A stretch of DNA of 64,000 bases from Sepiola atlantica (GCA_963556195.1 OY744523.1:76989445-77053444), one strand, 5' to 3'. Positions 49,641-62,017 are shown, numbered from the stretch's first letter. Program-made: numbers and translations. The notes: a model not told the origin generated them from the letters alone.

Positions 49641-49644
49641 ATAG

Positions 49645-49647
49645 GTG

Positions 49648-49683
<36 letters not shown>
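49645..49683. repeat. (GT)n microsatellite
   Basis: About 18 GT units. Confidence 0.93.
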
Positions 49684-49685
<2 letters not shown>

Positions 49686-52600
49686 GAAATATACCAATGT
49701 AGAGTGAGGTGGACGGGGAATTAAAAAGGTCACTTACATTTTGTTCTATCTGTATATGTGTAAACGTTACACCCACGTGTATACAGACACAAACTCATAG
49801 TCCTATTAGGCCCTAAAGATGCTCCTGTAATATTCCGGAGATCCTGTGGCGTATATTGATCTAAACCGGCTGACAATAACCATGTCTGGTCAAAGTCGTA
49901 AGTAAATAGTTCCTGTGGTGAAGATGCATCCTTCATTCTTCGTACCTTATGTGTTAGACAGGGGACTAGTGAAAAAAGCCCCTGTAGGATTTTGAGTACA
50001 TAAGCTATATTCCTTGGAATGTAGAGTGTACGAATTTTGGTATTTTCAATTCAATCACGTATGGAATGTTTTAGACTTTCAAATTCCAGGCGCGTTCGGG
50101 AGCGTCGTTGTTGTCTTTATTCCGTATGTCTGAAAGATATGGTGTGAGCGGAAAAAAAACTTTGTTTAAAGTACCCTTATGTCATTATTCTGACCTATAT
50201 TCCGCTTGCTGGCTTGTGTAAGGTTGACGTAATATTAGCCACGTAAACAACAGCTTTTACGCAGTACTTTCACCGTATGGGGGGGGGGGAGTTATCTCCG
50301 GTTATGCAGAAACATGTCGGAATAACTCACGTAAATCAAACGGTAATACCACCGAAGTATAACAACATATTAACGGTTGTTAATAGTTAAACTGAAAGTC
50401 TACATTCGTTGAGTGAGCATCTAAGTGTATCCCTTAAATCGTTATTCAATAATTCTGCATGTGTTTTTTTCTGGTTTAGATATATATTTAAACTGTTGAT
50501 ACGATCGTAAACTACAATTGGACGGCAACTACGGCTCTACTCTTTTTTCTATACGACCAAATCGGCTTAACTCCGAGATTAATGGGAACACCTGTGTACT
50601 CCTGATATTGTGTTTACCTTTGACGATCTGGTGGTTTAATAACGTCAGATGCGCTATAAGGCTAAACTCGCTTTTCTAGATGCCAAAAAGTCCGGCTGTG
50701 TGGAATTTATATCTGGTCCGAATATACAATATTAGTGTAAAAACATTTTAAATTTAAAATATTTAAAGGAATATTTAACGGTGTAAGTGAATATTTGTGT
50801 ATATGGATGTGGACATTCTGTATGTTTACCAGTACGGACTATGGACTTGTCATAGTGTGATCAAATTGTAAGGGAGTTCCTGAGTCCTATTCAATAATAC
50901 CTTTGAAAAAGTATGAATTCATCTCTCCTTCATCAACCTGTGGAAGAAATCGTCGGGAATACTAGATTCTCAAACTCTTGTAAAGAAACTAATATTAGAG
51001 AAAGAAAACTTTGAGACAACACTTGCGACCAGATACGTCTCTGTAACGTGACACACATTTTGCACATATACAACCATCATTTAATTAGTGAGGAGAATGT
51101 GCCGTGTTCCCTCACAATACATTATTTATCTAAAACAAAGTTTAGTGGAGGTATTGTCTGATAATATCGGACTGTTATCCTCGTATTCAAGTGAGTATTA
51201 TGCATATAATTTATATATTGCAAAGTTCTTACTAATGTACATAATAGTAATTGTAATAATGTTCAGAAAAATAAATGTTGGGAATAAAGTTTTATGCTAA
51301 TATCTGTAAATTATCAAAGTAAATCTGGAACAACTTCTCTCTCTCTCCCTCTCTCTTTCAGAAAAATGTACTTGTCTTGAAAACGGATTATATTAATAAA
51401 GAATTACGTATATTGAAAGAGTATGCACGTTTTTACCATTTTCAATTTTTATTTTTAAAAGACAAAAGTTAATGGGCCGTATACTGTCTATGCATTGTCT
51501 CCCACTTATACATTTTTTAGAATATGTAAAAGACAAAACTAACCGAACATTATAATTTACAATATTTTGCTTCGATCAATTGTCGTCATCGAAATTTATA
51601 TTTAGATTTAGATTGTGTGTTCTCCGACCTTTTGAAGGTGTCTGTGTATATATGAGTGTGTTAGTTATTTTCATACATTTTATTCTTTACTCTAATAAAT
51701 TGTTTATTTATTAAAATTCATTTTGTTATCATTCTAAATCCTTATTTTTATCATCAGGAAGTCCAAACTCCCCAAACACACAAGCACACATTAACGCCCA
51801 AGTGGAGTTCGGCATTTAAACGTCTATTGACTAATTTCAGTTTCATATAAATACTATTTTTTTTACAGTTGTGTTGGTCTTTTTAATTCTATGTTACCAT
51901 TCTTCTTTTTGCTTTAGTTTTCTCGCCTATAGAGTTTATTTCTTTTATTATGTAGTCAGTTCCATTCCATTTCTCTCTTCTCTATTTCCTTTCGTGCGTT
52001 CGTCTGTAAATGGCTTTCATCTTTTGCTCATCGCCTCTGCTCATAGAATATTTCTCTTATATGAGATTCTCCATCGCCTCTTTTTCTCTTCTTCTCATTC
52101 TTTTAGTTTAACGCCCCTTTTCAAACGTTTAATTTATCTCCATCCCTCTCTCTTCCCCCCCCCTCTCTCTCTCTCTCTTCCTCCCTTTCATTCTTTCAAG
52201 AAATCTATATCGACTCTTTTTCTTTTCTTCTCATTCATCTAGTTTTACACTCTTTTTAACCGCTTTATTTATCTCCACCCCCACCCCCTCATTCCATTTT
52301 ATTCAAGAAATCTACCCCTTTTCTTTTTTCTCCGTGGTTCTTGCTTTTCTACCTTTCGATCACTAGTCATGAGTTTCCTATTCAAACCACTGCCATTGTT
52401 GTTCGCCTAAAGATGTCCTTCCTGCTCACAGAAAATCTCTTTTGAAACTTGTCATCCGATTGCGCTGTGCATTTGCCCCTCGCGTCTTTGCGGTGTTTAG
52501 CTTAGAAAGATGTCAAGCATTAAGAACTTCTGTTTCAAAGAGGATTGTTGAAACGAAAATCAGGATCAACTCAGACCCATACTGCTGATAAAGATATGGC

Positions 52601-52985
52601 AGCGAACGATCGAAGAACAAAAAAAGCAACATATTCTCTAGAAGACACTTCACTCTGAAAGGTGTTTTTTCTTTATTTAGCGTTATATTTTTGAATGGGT
52701 ATTGCATTGAGAATAAAGTAACGCATGGTTTTATATGTACTCGAATATTTTTATTTAACAATATATCAATTCTCGAAAAAAAAACATGGCTGGAAACTAT
52801 TAAACCTCAATATTATAAGTTAGGACTTAGTAATATAAATAGTTTCGTTGATGCGTGTGTGCGTCAGTATAAACACATTATAAGACACATAATATAAAAT
52901 ATATGAGAGACGATTTCGACATTTAGCATAGGAGAACTTGTTTAAGATATCAGATATTTGGAAGTCAATTTCTAAAAAACGTCCA
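49684..52985. other. Unassigned sequence, pyrimidine-rich at 51,850-52,340
   Basis: 3.3 kb without a supported gene. A 12-G run lies near 50,280, (CT)n tracts near 51,337-51,358 and 52,148-52,175. Short open frames (49,730-49,936; 51,088-51,300; 51,871-52,242; 52,513-52,897) show no domain, and the third is low-complexity. Confidence 0.4.
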
Positions 52986-53009
52986 ACACATGCCAGCATG
53001 TAAAACGGA

Positions 53010-53075
53010 CGACGACGACGGTGGTGATGGTGGTTGTCGTGGTCGTGGTCGTTGTCGTGGTCGTAGTCGTGGTCG

Positions 53076-53130
<55 letters not shown>
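53010..53130. repeat. Trinucleotide tract, (GGTCGT)n then (GAT)n
   Basis: GACGAC and GGTCGT repeats followed by about 18 GAT units. Poly-Asp (plus) and poly-Ser (minus) frames are artefacts. Confidence 0.95.
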
Positions 53131-53485
53131 CTAAAGCGATTTGTACATATAGAAAATTTCACTCCAAACTATGAAATTTGTCTGATAAGATAATACAATT
53201 GCAATTCCAATTCTTCTTTTGTGGAATCCATGATGTATGTTAAGTGAACTTTATGTATCTATGTATATTATGAATATTAAGAAACTGATAAAACATATAA
53301 CATAAGTAGTGTTTAAGTAGTGTTCATAATTAGAAATGTTATCATACAAGTATCGAATTCATTCTTTTTTTATCAAAATTACTGTTGTAGTTCTGTAAAA
53401 GGCCCGGAAGAAAAACACGAATTAAGGGATAGAGAGAAAAAGTATATTGAAAAAGCATAATACCACTAAGAACAAGAGTGATTGT
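53131..53485. other. Unassigned sequence
   Basis: AT-rich, no supported feature. Confidence 0.4.
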
Positions 53486-54250
53486 ACGTCAGTCTTGACT
53501 GCCAGTATCGACTGGTGTGGTTCCAGGTATATAATTCCTTTCCACCACAATGCTGGAAGGTGTGGGGGGGGGGGCAAGCGCCCCTAAAGAAGGAGCACTC
53601 TGACCTATAAAAAATTACCTGGGCAGCCCCGTCGGAATTCCTCGGTTATGAGGCCTCAGGCAGTAAACAATAAACTTACTCCACCCTAATAAGGGGAGAC
53701 ATGGCATGCGATGGTTGACCTCCTAGGACTACCCAGGACTAATACCTCAGCCCGACATGTTAAAAAGCCATCAAAATGGCCCCGTCCCTGCCGGACTGAT
53801 TGTCGAAAACAAATCCGCGACTGGTATTGACTAGGCCGAAGTCTTTAAGCAACTGACGTTACATGAAGACCGTACGAGCTGGTGTGGTTCCAGCTATGTA
53901 ATTCCTTCGCATCGCAAGAATATGTGACACAAAGTCGGAAGGTGGGTAAGAGTCAAGACAGCCGCCCCTAAAGAAGGAGCACTCTGGCCTATCAAAAATA
54001 GCCTGAGCAGCCCCGTCGGCATTCTCCGGTCAGGGCGTCACAGACAATAAGCAATAAACTTACTCCACCCCAAAGACGAGAATCAAGGTCTGAGAAGGCG
54101 CACCTCCTGTAACTACCCATGAGTAATACTTCAGCCCGACAGATAAAAGGCCACCGAAATGGCCCAGTTCCTGCTGGACATGTCAAGAACGAATCCTCGA
54201 CTGGTATTTTCACATCCCGCCGCCTCTCAGCAACCGAAGTTACTGAAAGA
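53486..54250. repeat. Dispersed repeat family, two tandem units with 384-bp period
   Basis: GGTGTGGTTCCAG, CCCCTAAAGAAGGAGCACTC, GCAGCCCCGTCGG (53,623 and 54,007), CAATAAACTTACTCCACCC and ACTTCAGCCCGACA-type text occur twice. The central part is the reverse complement of the 313-318-bp units at 19,404-20,134; the CTGGTGTGGTTCC part matches 8,345-8,482. Units are diverged and neither carries a conserved ORF. Confidence 0.88.
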
Positions 54251-54529
54251 CTGAACGGGGTTGGGGGGGGGGGTAAACACAGAGAGGTAGGTGCTCCCAG
54301 TATTTATTTTGAGTGGAAGAGTTCAAGTAGTCTGTTATAGGTGAGGTACCATGACAATTACATTTTTGAAAAAGGACACGGAAAAGTCTGAAATATTAAA
54401 AATCATATAAACACCTTAAAACATAACTTATACGTGGATTAATTATCATGCTATAAAATACTAGCAAAACCTACCTGCTCTCTGGGAAGCAATTAATTGG
54501 GAGGGGGGGGGGGCGTTGATTAAAAAAAT

Positions 54530-54830
54530 GTTTTACTCAGAGAATTCCATAATTTTAAGAAACTTTTGTGAATTTTAAAATGAGATTGTTAAGGCAGTTA
54601 ATATGTTTTATCACTAACCCTAAGTTTGAGTTGCAAGGTCGTCAAACCACATGCAATCGCCACAAAAGGTTCCCCTCCACTGAAAAAATAACGCACAGAA
54701 TTCATCTACAATGGCCAGAAAAATGGTAAACTGTCATAAAACCTTAGAATGTCATGAAAATCGAGGATTATTTTACGTTAAATTTATATGCAAAACTGAT
54801 CCCTCATTCTAAATACTAAAATATTTTTGT
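54530..54830. repeat. Dispersed repeat, copy 1 (left of second Penelope-like relic)
   Basis: TTAAGAAACTTT, ATCACTAACCCTAAG, CAAACCACATGCAATC and TGGCCAGAAAAAT occur in the same order at 58,400-58,585 (copy 2). Confidence 0.55.
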
Positions 54831-55131
54831 TGCGTTTATTTCGGCCAGGTTTTTCAGGTTATTCACACAAAGTTATTCATTTAATTTTCACCGGAAAGGT
54901 AAACATAACTAAAATCAATTGCTTGAAATTAAAATGAAAAAGTAACGTATAGTAAAAAAAAGAATAAGATTTTTTTTAAATAAATATAGGTAAATTTGCA
55001 GATAAACACCCTCCATTAATACCCCACCACTCCGAAAAAAATGACATTCTGCTTTTTAGGGTATTACGTGCTAACCCAATGGAAAACGGAAAGAAAAACA
55101 AATATTTGAGAATTTAGAGTGGAAGACCAGT

Positions 55132-55134
<3 letters not shown>

Positions 55135-55205
<71 letters not shown>
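55135..55205. repeat. (TA)n microsatellite
   Basis: About 35 TA units. Two shorter TA tracts follow at 55,586-55,622 and 55,838-55,869. Confidence 0.96.
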
Positions 55206-55210
<5 letters not shown>

Positions 55211-55581
55211 GGAAGTTTCTCAACCATTAAAAAAAAAAAATTTTTTTAAGTAAAAAATTGAAATAACCTTAAGTCCCAGGTCGTTCAGTGGAAAATCACT
55301 CATGTAAGTCAATTTAGTTTTTACAGTTATTATATTAGTTTGCTTCTAACATTATTTAAGGGATCATCAGTTGTTTACCATGAAAAACTGTTTCGGGAAT
55401 TTAAAAACAAGACAGTATTTAATTTCATGGCTTCCCAGCAGAGTTGATCAGACCCCACTTCCCTTAAAAGGCAAAAACATAAACGTTCCGTATACTAAAT
55501 CTAAGTTTTGTTCCGTATAAATATGTTGCTTACTTATATTAGTTATTAAAAAAAATAATAAATAAATAAATAAAAAAAAAT

Positions 55582-55624
<43 letters not shown>

Positions 55625-55833
55625 CTAAATAAAAAATAAAAATTCCTCCTTACCTGTGTTGTTCGTTTGTCTAATAAAATTTATCCATTACTTACAAAAA
55701 TGTTGCTGCATTTTAAAGTGTTTAGACGAATCCATTCCACTTCTTTTTAGGTGATTAATGTATTTTTAGTTTTAGTTTTATATTAAAAATATAAAAAATA
55801 TCAACACATCAACATATTTTTTTTTAAATATTT

Positions 55834-55870
<37 letters not shown>

Positions 55871-55959
55871 TTTTAGTCCTTTTTTTATAAATACTAAGAT
55901 TCCTTGCTCACTCACGGCGTATATAAGCTTAACTGCCGATTTTTCTTCTTATTCTTCTT

Positions 55960-56215
55960 TTTTAACTCACAGCGTTTCCAATTGGCGTTCATAAGCTAAC
56001 CGTCTATTCTTTATCTCTTTCTTCTTCTTCTTTTTTAACTCACAGCGTTTCCAATTGGCGTTCATAAGCTAACCGTCTATTTTTGATCTCTTTCTTCTTC
56101 TTCTACTTCTTCTTCTTCTTCTTCTTCTACTTCTTAATTTTTAACTCACAGCGTTTTTAATCGGCGTTATAAGCTAACTGTCGATGTTTTTCTCTTTCTT
56201 TTACTTCTTTTTAAA
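55960..56215. repeat. Degenerate 72-106-bp tandem repeat with (TTC)n
   Basis: TTAACTCACAGCGTTT followed by ATTGGCGTTCATAAGCTAAC starts at 55,963, 56,035 and 56,141; a weaker copy precedes at about 55,905. The spacers are TTC-rich and differ in length. Confidence 0.85.
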
Positions 56216-56339
56216 CTTTTTAAACATTTCTTTCTTCATTTATCCCTTTCTACTTTTTATATAATTAGTATATGTGTTATATATACGTTTATACATATTC
56301 TACATTATTTTATTTTTTATTTAGATAACTTTAGATTTG

Positions 56340-58320
56340 CTCTATCAATTTATATTTATTTGATAAGACTTAAAAGCATCAGGATGTGGAGTAATTGCCT
56401 TATTTAATTGTCTAGATATTTTATTTTGATCGCAACCTTGTTTAATCATTCTTATTATTACGTCAGAAATTGGGGGCATAAAATCTACCAATGTTAAGGT
56501 AACACGAGCAATTCTCAGAAATTCGGATATAATACTCCCGTAAAATATATATACAGGGCAGGTACTATTTTTATGCGGCATCCGCACGATACGAAAAGGA
56601 AATGAATTTCTTTTATCAAACAGTTTATAGATAAATGTTATCTTCAATTTTTATATCCAAATCAAGAAAAGTAGCTCGTGTTCCCTTATGTTCACAGTTT
56701 AATTTTAACTCTTTAGGATATATTAAATGTTTAGTATTTGCAAACTCATCGCTATCATAAATGCAAACAAGGTCGTCAATATATCGCCTACATCCATAAT
56801 AACTATACGCTCTAGATATATCGTTTTTTATTAATGATGATATATACATATATTCAAGTCTATGTAGATATAGATTTGCCCAAAATGGAGAAGGATCCAA
56901 ACCCATTGGAATACCTATTGTTTGGAGTAGTACTTTATTTCCTATTTGGAAGTAACTCTCTTTTATAAGGTGACTTATAAGCATTGTCAGACTAGTTTTG
57001 GACACACTCGTCTTACTATTTTTAGTTTTACACCAAAAGGCTTTAGATTTTGCAAAGTCTATGTATTTAACTTTTCCACCTGCAAAAGCTAAATCTATAG
57101 TATTACCTAATTCTTTAATAAGTTCTTTATGTGGTATTTTTGTATATAATCATATGTCGAGATTGATTTAGCCTCTTTACGAGAATTAATGCGATCTAAT
57201 TTTTCTTTTACTAGATCTGAATTATTTACCACCCAAAATAGGTTTATATTACTATAGAATTTACTTTTTTCATGGAAATTATTTATTTGATTTATAATTA
57301 ATTTAAAGACTTTAGATACAGTCTTACTTAAAGGTTTAGTGATAGACATTTTTGAGGCAACAATAAAACGGGCGCCAACTGGTGTTTTATGAATTTTAGG
57401 TATCCAATACATACATGGAAGTTTTTGTACTTTTCTTCTAATTTTAATCCTAATTTTTCACAAATAACAGTATTGTTTATAATAATATTATCGTCTTTAC
57501 TATTACTTAATTTATAAGTATCTGAAGCTTCACCTATTATTCCTACTTCTAGCAATAAGCGTTGTATATAATATTTTTTACAGATAAAATCTATATTATT
57601 TGTCGCCTTATCAATATGAACTATTACAAACCTATTTTGAAGCATTTCAAGCTCCGTAGTTATTTGTGGATTTCTAAGGAGGAGATTCGTTGTTTTAGGG
57701 TGTTTAAATTCTTTTAAACGTTCTACTTTTTTATTTACGAATCTAAGTACCTTATTTTTCCATGCGTCAAATGTAGAGTGTAATAATTTATGTTTTTTTT
57801 GCCATGGATGCAGTGAAATTATCTAACGCTTTATTCATTTCCTTAACACATTTCGCATAATTTAAACATTTAAGTTCTCTATACTTTGGGCCTTTACTTA
57901 GGAGTTTTCTTAATTTAGATTTTTTAACTATCGCTAGATTACCGGTAATTATATACATTTTATCATTATCAGTAATATTTAAATTCTCTACAGTTTCTTT
58001 ATAATTAAAAACCTTATTCCGGATAGTTTTCCCTAGTTTATATGTTACTATTGGTTTCTGTTCCTCTTTTTTAAGTTCATTGGGCAGTGACTGAATGATT
58101 TCTGGAATATTAAATATTTTAGGCAGATGTATATCATCAAATCCTTTATTTTCATACAGGACTACACAAACATTTCGAGGTTTATTTTTTATACCCTCAA
58201 CAGGTGGCTTGTATAATTTTGTATCGATAATATACATGATATACTCATACCATTGAGGAAGTTCTTCTTTCCTATACATCATATCCAGGTTTAATAATAT
58301 CTTAGATGCTATGTCTTTTA
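56340..58320 (-). pseudogene. Second Penelope-like reverse transcriptase relic, no GIY-YIG seen
   Basis: Minus strand, at least five frame changes. From 58,320: LPQWYEYIMYIIDTKLYKPP, KPRNVCVVLYENKGFDDIHL, ITGNLAIVKKSKLRKLLSKG (N-terminal extension). A frame change in an A8 run near 57,795, then FVIVHIDKATNNIDFICKKY. A change near 57,418, then MYWIPKIHKTPVGARFIVAS and SISTYD. A small deletion near 57,130, then YTKIPHKELIKE and AFWCKTKNSKT. 57,005-56,625 has GIPMGLDPSPFWANLYL and RRYIDDLVCI with the catalytic YIDD. A change near 56,640, then YKLFDKRNSFPFRIVRMPHK and SEFLRIARVTL to about 56,345. The PKIHK, TYD and YIDD blocks are those of Penelope-like RTs. It is clearly distinct from the element at 40-43 kb. 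Assignment to a clade is not attempted. It starts beside a TA tract (58,325-58,371). Confidence 0.85.
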
Positions 58321-58323
58321 ATA

Positions 58324-58324
<1 letters not shown>

Positions 58325-58371
<47 letters not shown>
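58325..58371. repeat. (TA)n microsatellite
   Basis: About 23 TA units at the 5' edge of the RT relic. Confidence 0.95.
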
Positions 58372-58372
<1 letters not shown>

Positions 58373-58389
58373 CATAAAATCTTCCCACA

Positions 58390-58640
58390 TTTCTGGACCA
58401 TTGTATTATTTTAAGAAACTTAACATTTTTTACCACTAACCCTTAGTCCGAGTGGAAAGTGTCATAAAACCACACGTAATCCCCTAATAATTTAGCGTCC
58501 CCCTTCAAAAAAATGAAGCGGATTTAACTTCCATAGCAATTAATTTAGTTTATTATCCTAAAACTGGCCAGAAAAATTGAATTTATATATGAAACTTTTT
58601 CCCATTTCAAATGATAAAATAATTGTTTTTTTTTCTTTTT
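58390..58640. repeat. Dispersed repeat, copy 2 (right of second Penelope-like relic)
   Basis: TTAAGAAACTTAAC, CCACTAACCCTTAG, AAACCACACGTAATC and TGGCCAGAAAAAT in the same order and orientation as 54,530-54,830. The two copies flank the RT relic, so they could be its direct terminal repeats or just two copies of a common repeat. Confidence 0.5.
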
Positions 58641-58904
58641 TACATCAAGTGAAAAATTGTAGAAAAATGTTGCTTGGGGGGGGGGGCAGAAAATTTTAAT
58701 CTACAATGAAAATATGAATCTCTATTTGTTCGTAATCTGAACAGATCACAGTGCTACTAAACTTTTGTTTTTATTTGTCAATAAGAATAGTGAAAAGGTT
58801 TTTGTAAACATTAAAAATAAGTTTGTTGTTTAAATTTATAAATTAGGCATCAATTAATAAAAACAGTTATTTTTTTATTTTTCACAGAAAATGTAAAAAC
58901 TGCA

Positions 58905-59080
58905 AAAAGAGGGCGAGAGAGAGAGTGCGCAGAGAGAGCGAGAGCGATCAAGACAACCAAACTCTCCCACTCCTCATTTCTCTCTCGCTTCTGCCTCGCT
59001 CATAGCAAGCCAAGACAACCACACTCTCCCTCACACTCCCCCTTTTCTCTTCTCGCTTCTGCTTAGCTGGTAGCAAGTCA
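58905..59080. repeat. GA-rich run and a two-copy 70-bp duplication
   Basis: GAGAGAGAGAGTGCGCAGAG, then AAGACAACCA(A/C)ACTCTCCC ... CTCGCTTCTGC ... AGCAAG repeated twice (about 58,948 and 59,013). Confidence 0.75.
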
Positions 59081-59099
59081 CAACCTTCCATAAGGTCGT

Positions 59100-60046
59100 C
59101 TGTGAGCGCATGGAGTTAAAACTTAAGATGTGTTAGTTATTTTTCCGATTTATTAATTAAATAACTTTAATTGATTACTGTTAATATAGACGAAACTATT
59201 GCATATAGATAGCAAACCTAAGCCAATGCAATTCCAAATAAATAATACTAAACATTAATTAATTACGCATAGTTTAAAAATAGTTATGCTAATTAGGCAG
59301 TCAAAAGGTTCCGTCTTAATCTTTTTATCTTCACTATATATACAGAATAGCAAGATTTTATGTTGTATTATTATAATAGTAACCGGTTTTGATTATAATA
59401 TAGGAGTGATAAATGAAAACAACTTTCGCATGTATTCATTTAAATTAACATGGTGACCTCGTAGTTTTAAAAATTGTAGTTGTTTAATATCGAGTGTTTA
59501 GGGTGGAGCCAAGTAAAAAAATTGGTGAGGCTCCAGTGCCAGACGTCTAGTAGAAAATAGAGAAAGGGGTGGAACCACTCTTCAGGTTTAACAGATTCGA
59601 AAGGATAAACGCGCTGACAAATGAGAATGGTTTATGTCATATTTGGTTACGTTGACAAAGATTTTAACAATGAAAATTAAGTGGGAAAACTGATGAAAAA
59701 ACAAAAGAATAAATCCGTCTCTACTCCAGTTTAGGGCTGTTTTCTATATAAGCCAGAAATACACGCATTTCAGCACTACAACTGGAGTCCACACCACTTA
59801 GATAAATCAAATAAAATTAGGCCATACACAAGACTCACTACCTCTTAAATAAACTCCATTGCCAACTCTGATAGAAGTATTTAGGGGAATCTTTAGTGTG
59901 AACTCTGACAAAAACACTTAGTAGAATTTTCAATCTGAAATTCACGTGGCGTTGGATAAAGTTTGTTGTTTCATACAAATTGTATCGATATTCTGTACAC
60001 AAACCCATCGATTGTTACGATTCAACTGTGACGACACATTTTCTTT
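59100..60046. other. Unassigned sequence
   Basis: No recognisable feature other than AT-rich DNA. Confidence 0.4.
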
Positions 60047-60089
60047 TTGATCCCTGGTTTGCTTCCGACGACTGATACTATTTGGGCTA

Positions 60090-60500
60090 ACGAATCTCTG
60101 CCCAATTTGAGGGTTCTTGATAAAGTCCAGAAGCGTATCTGTAATTTGGTTGGCCCCACCTTTTTTCTTCTCTACACCTTCTCTCTCACAGACGTGATGT
60201 TGCTAGTCTCAGTCTTTTCTATAAATACTATTATTGCATGTGTTCTTCAGAATTGTCTCATTTTTAACATGCTGTCTTTGTTCCAACTTGTTCAATTCGC
60301 AATTGTTATACCTCGTTATAATACAGCTTCCTATTCCAGTAGCTTATTTCTAAAAACTGAAGGCTTGTTGAACCCTCTTGCTGCTGACTGTTCTCCGTCG
60401 ACCTATAACCTTGGTCTTTTCACGACTAAGGTTAATAAGCATCTCTTGTCGTTGCGAGAATCATTGTTCGTCTTTTTTAACTCCTTACATCAAGTGGCTG
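60090..60500 (+). pseudogene. LINE C-terminal domain fragment (copy c)
   Basis: VLDKVQKRICNLVGPTF followed, after a frame-shifted stretch, by LPADCSPS-like text (LAADCSPSTYNLGLFTTKVN) and KHLLSL. LDKVQKR...LVG and the NLGLF.KVNKHL ending are typical of the C-terminus of CR1/Jockey-like ORF2. Reverse transcriptase proper is absent, so this is an extreme 5' truncation. Opposite strand to copies a and b; the LDKVQ block is also in copy a. Confidence 0.75.
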
Positions 60501-60895
60501 CATGCTTTGTTTAGAGCAATTTCATTAAAAAAATTGCCGTGATAAAAAAACACATTATAAGACGAAAGATAAGAGCCGGGTGAGTAATCAACTGCTTGCA
60601 GAAATGGGCCATCGACGAGAAACTGGATCACACTAAAACGTGCAACCTTCCAAAGACTTTTTTATTTATTTTCTAGAATGTTATATTTTTCTCTAAGCAT
60701 AATCTACGGATTTTACAATTTATTTTACAATAGGTTCCTTATTTTAAGATTTTGACATTAATATTGATGTTTTTTGTTATTCTTATTATATATTTTTAGT
60801 TAATGTCGTGCTATTTTATATTTTTCATTTTAGAATGCCATTCTATGATGATTATATCTACCGTTAAATGGATTTTATGTTGCTACTACATATAT

Positions 60896-60968
<73 letters not shown>
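60896..60968. repeat. (TA)n microsatellite
   Basis: About 36 TA units; target region for the mariner copy that follows. Confidence 0.96.
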
Positions 60969-60970
<2 letters not shown>

Positions 60971-60983
60971 ATATATATATATA

Positions 60984-61672
60984 CAGGGTGTTTCAAAAGT
61001 CTTGGGAACATTACAAATGCGTATATCTCATGAACTATTCCAGGTAGAAAAATGAAACTGGTGCCATTTTAAAGCTTGCTTAATCATGTTTTTGGTCATA
61101 CTAATGATTTTCGTGTTATCTTTCCAGGTGCAGTAATGGCGTTTTCTAAACAAGACAAGGCATTTTGCGTCCTCCAATTTGCAAAGACTGAATCGTGGAC
61201 ATGTGTTCAGCGTGCATTTCGCAGGAAATTTAAAAAAGAAGCCCCTGAAAAGAAAATCCATTGTCAGATGGCATGCTAAATTTGTGAAAGATGGGTGTTT
61301 GTGCCCAAGTAAGCGAACAGGTCGCCCTTCAACTTCAGAAGATGCAGTTGAGCAAGTTCGGACAGCCTTTCAGCGGAGCCCCCGTAAATCAGTGAGAAGA
61401 GCCAGCAGGGAACTTCAGCTTGCTCCAGCAACTGTCTGGCGTGTCTTAAGGAAACGACTGCAAATGGTACCTTACAAGCTCAAGTTGGTCCAAAAGTTGA
61501 AGGACACTGATAAGCCACTTCGCCGTGACTTTTGCATTGCAATGCAAGAGAAGTTGGAAGATAACGGCTTTGATGACCGGCTTGTTTTCCAACGGTACCA
61601 ATTTCATTTTTCAACTCCTAATAGTTTTTGAGTTATTAAAAATCGTTATGTTCCCAAGACTTTTGAAACACC

Positions 61673-61675
<3 letters not shown>
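60984..61675 (+). mobile_element. Mariner/Tc1-type element, internally deleted, 692 bp
   Basis: Perfect 28-bp terminal inverted repeats (60,984-61,011 and 61,648-61,675) begin CAGGGTGTTTCAAAAGTCTT, flanked on both sides by TA as expected for this superfamily. Complementarity continues imperfectly inward for about 90 bp (GAAAAATGAAA(C/T)TGGT). The inside holds only the DNA-binding half of a transposase. The catalytic part has been deleted, so this is a non-autonomous derivative that keeps the ends needed in trans. Confidence 0.92.
61136..61596 (+). pseudogene. Mariner-type transposase, DNA-binding half only
   Basis: Starts MAFSKQDKAFCVLQFAKTES (61,136). A frame change in the A-rich stretch near 61,255 leads to SIVRWHAKFVKDG, KRTGRPSTSEDAVEQVRTAF, then RRASRELQLAPATVWRVLRK (helix-turn-helix), and RDFCIAMQEKLEDNGFDDRL. 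Family members continue directly into a VFSDEATF-like block that carries the first catalytic Asp; here the text breaks at VFQRYQF, so all catalytic acidic residues are absent. The C-terminal about 20 residues of the open frame come from the right terminal repeat. Cannot transpose itself. Confidence 0.88.
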
Positions 61676-61720
<45 letters not shown>

Positions 61721-61762
61721 TTATATTTATATTTATATAAATATATATATATAATATATGTA

Positions 61763-61830
<68 letters not shown>
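61676..61830. repeat. Compound TA microsatellite
   Basis: TA tracts 61,676-61,718 and 61,766-61,830 separated by TTTATATTTATAT text. Confidence 0.95.
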
Positions 61831-61833
<3 letters not shown>

Positions 61834-62012
61834 GCCTGATGATTCCTTACGGGGATGAAACACGGAAGCCTCTCTGTAGCTAAATTACCATAAATATATT
61901 TTCATAACTTACTACCTAGCTCTACTCACGTATTGAGAACTGTTGAAGTGAATACTGAAAATCGATACATAGATGATTATATCTCCTTATCACACTTCAT
62001 GTTTATACATAA

Positions 62013-62017
<5 letters not shown>

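Noticed and set aside
52965..53193. Poly-Asp / Gly-Arg-rich (plus) and poly-Ser / Pro-Arg-rich (minus) frames
   Set aside because: Trinucleotide repeat tract; both strands open for the same reason.
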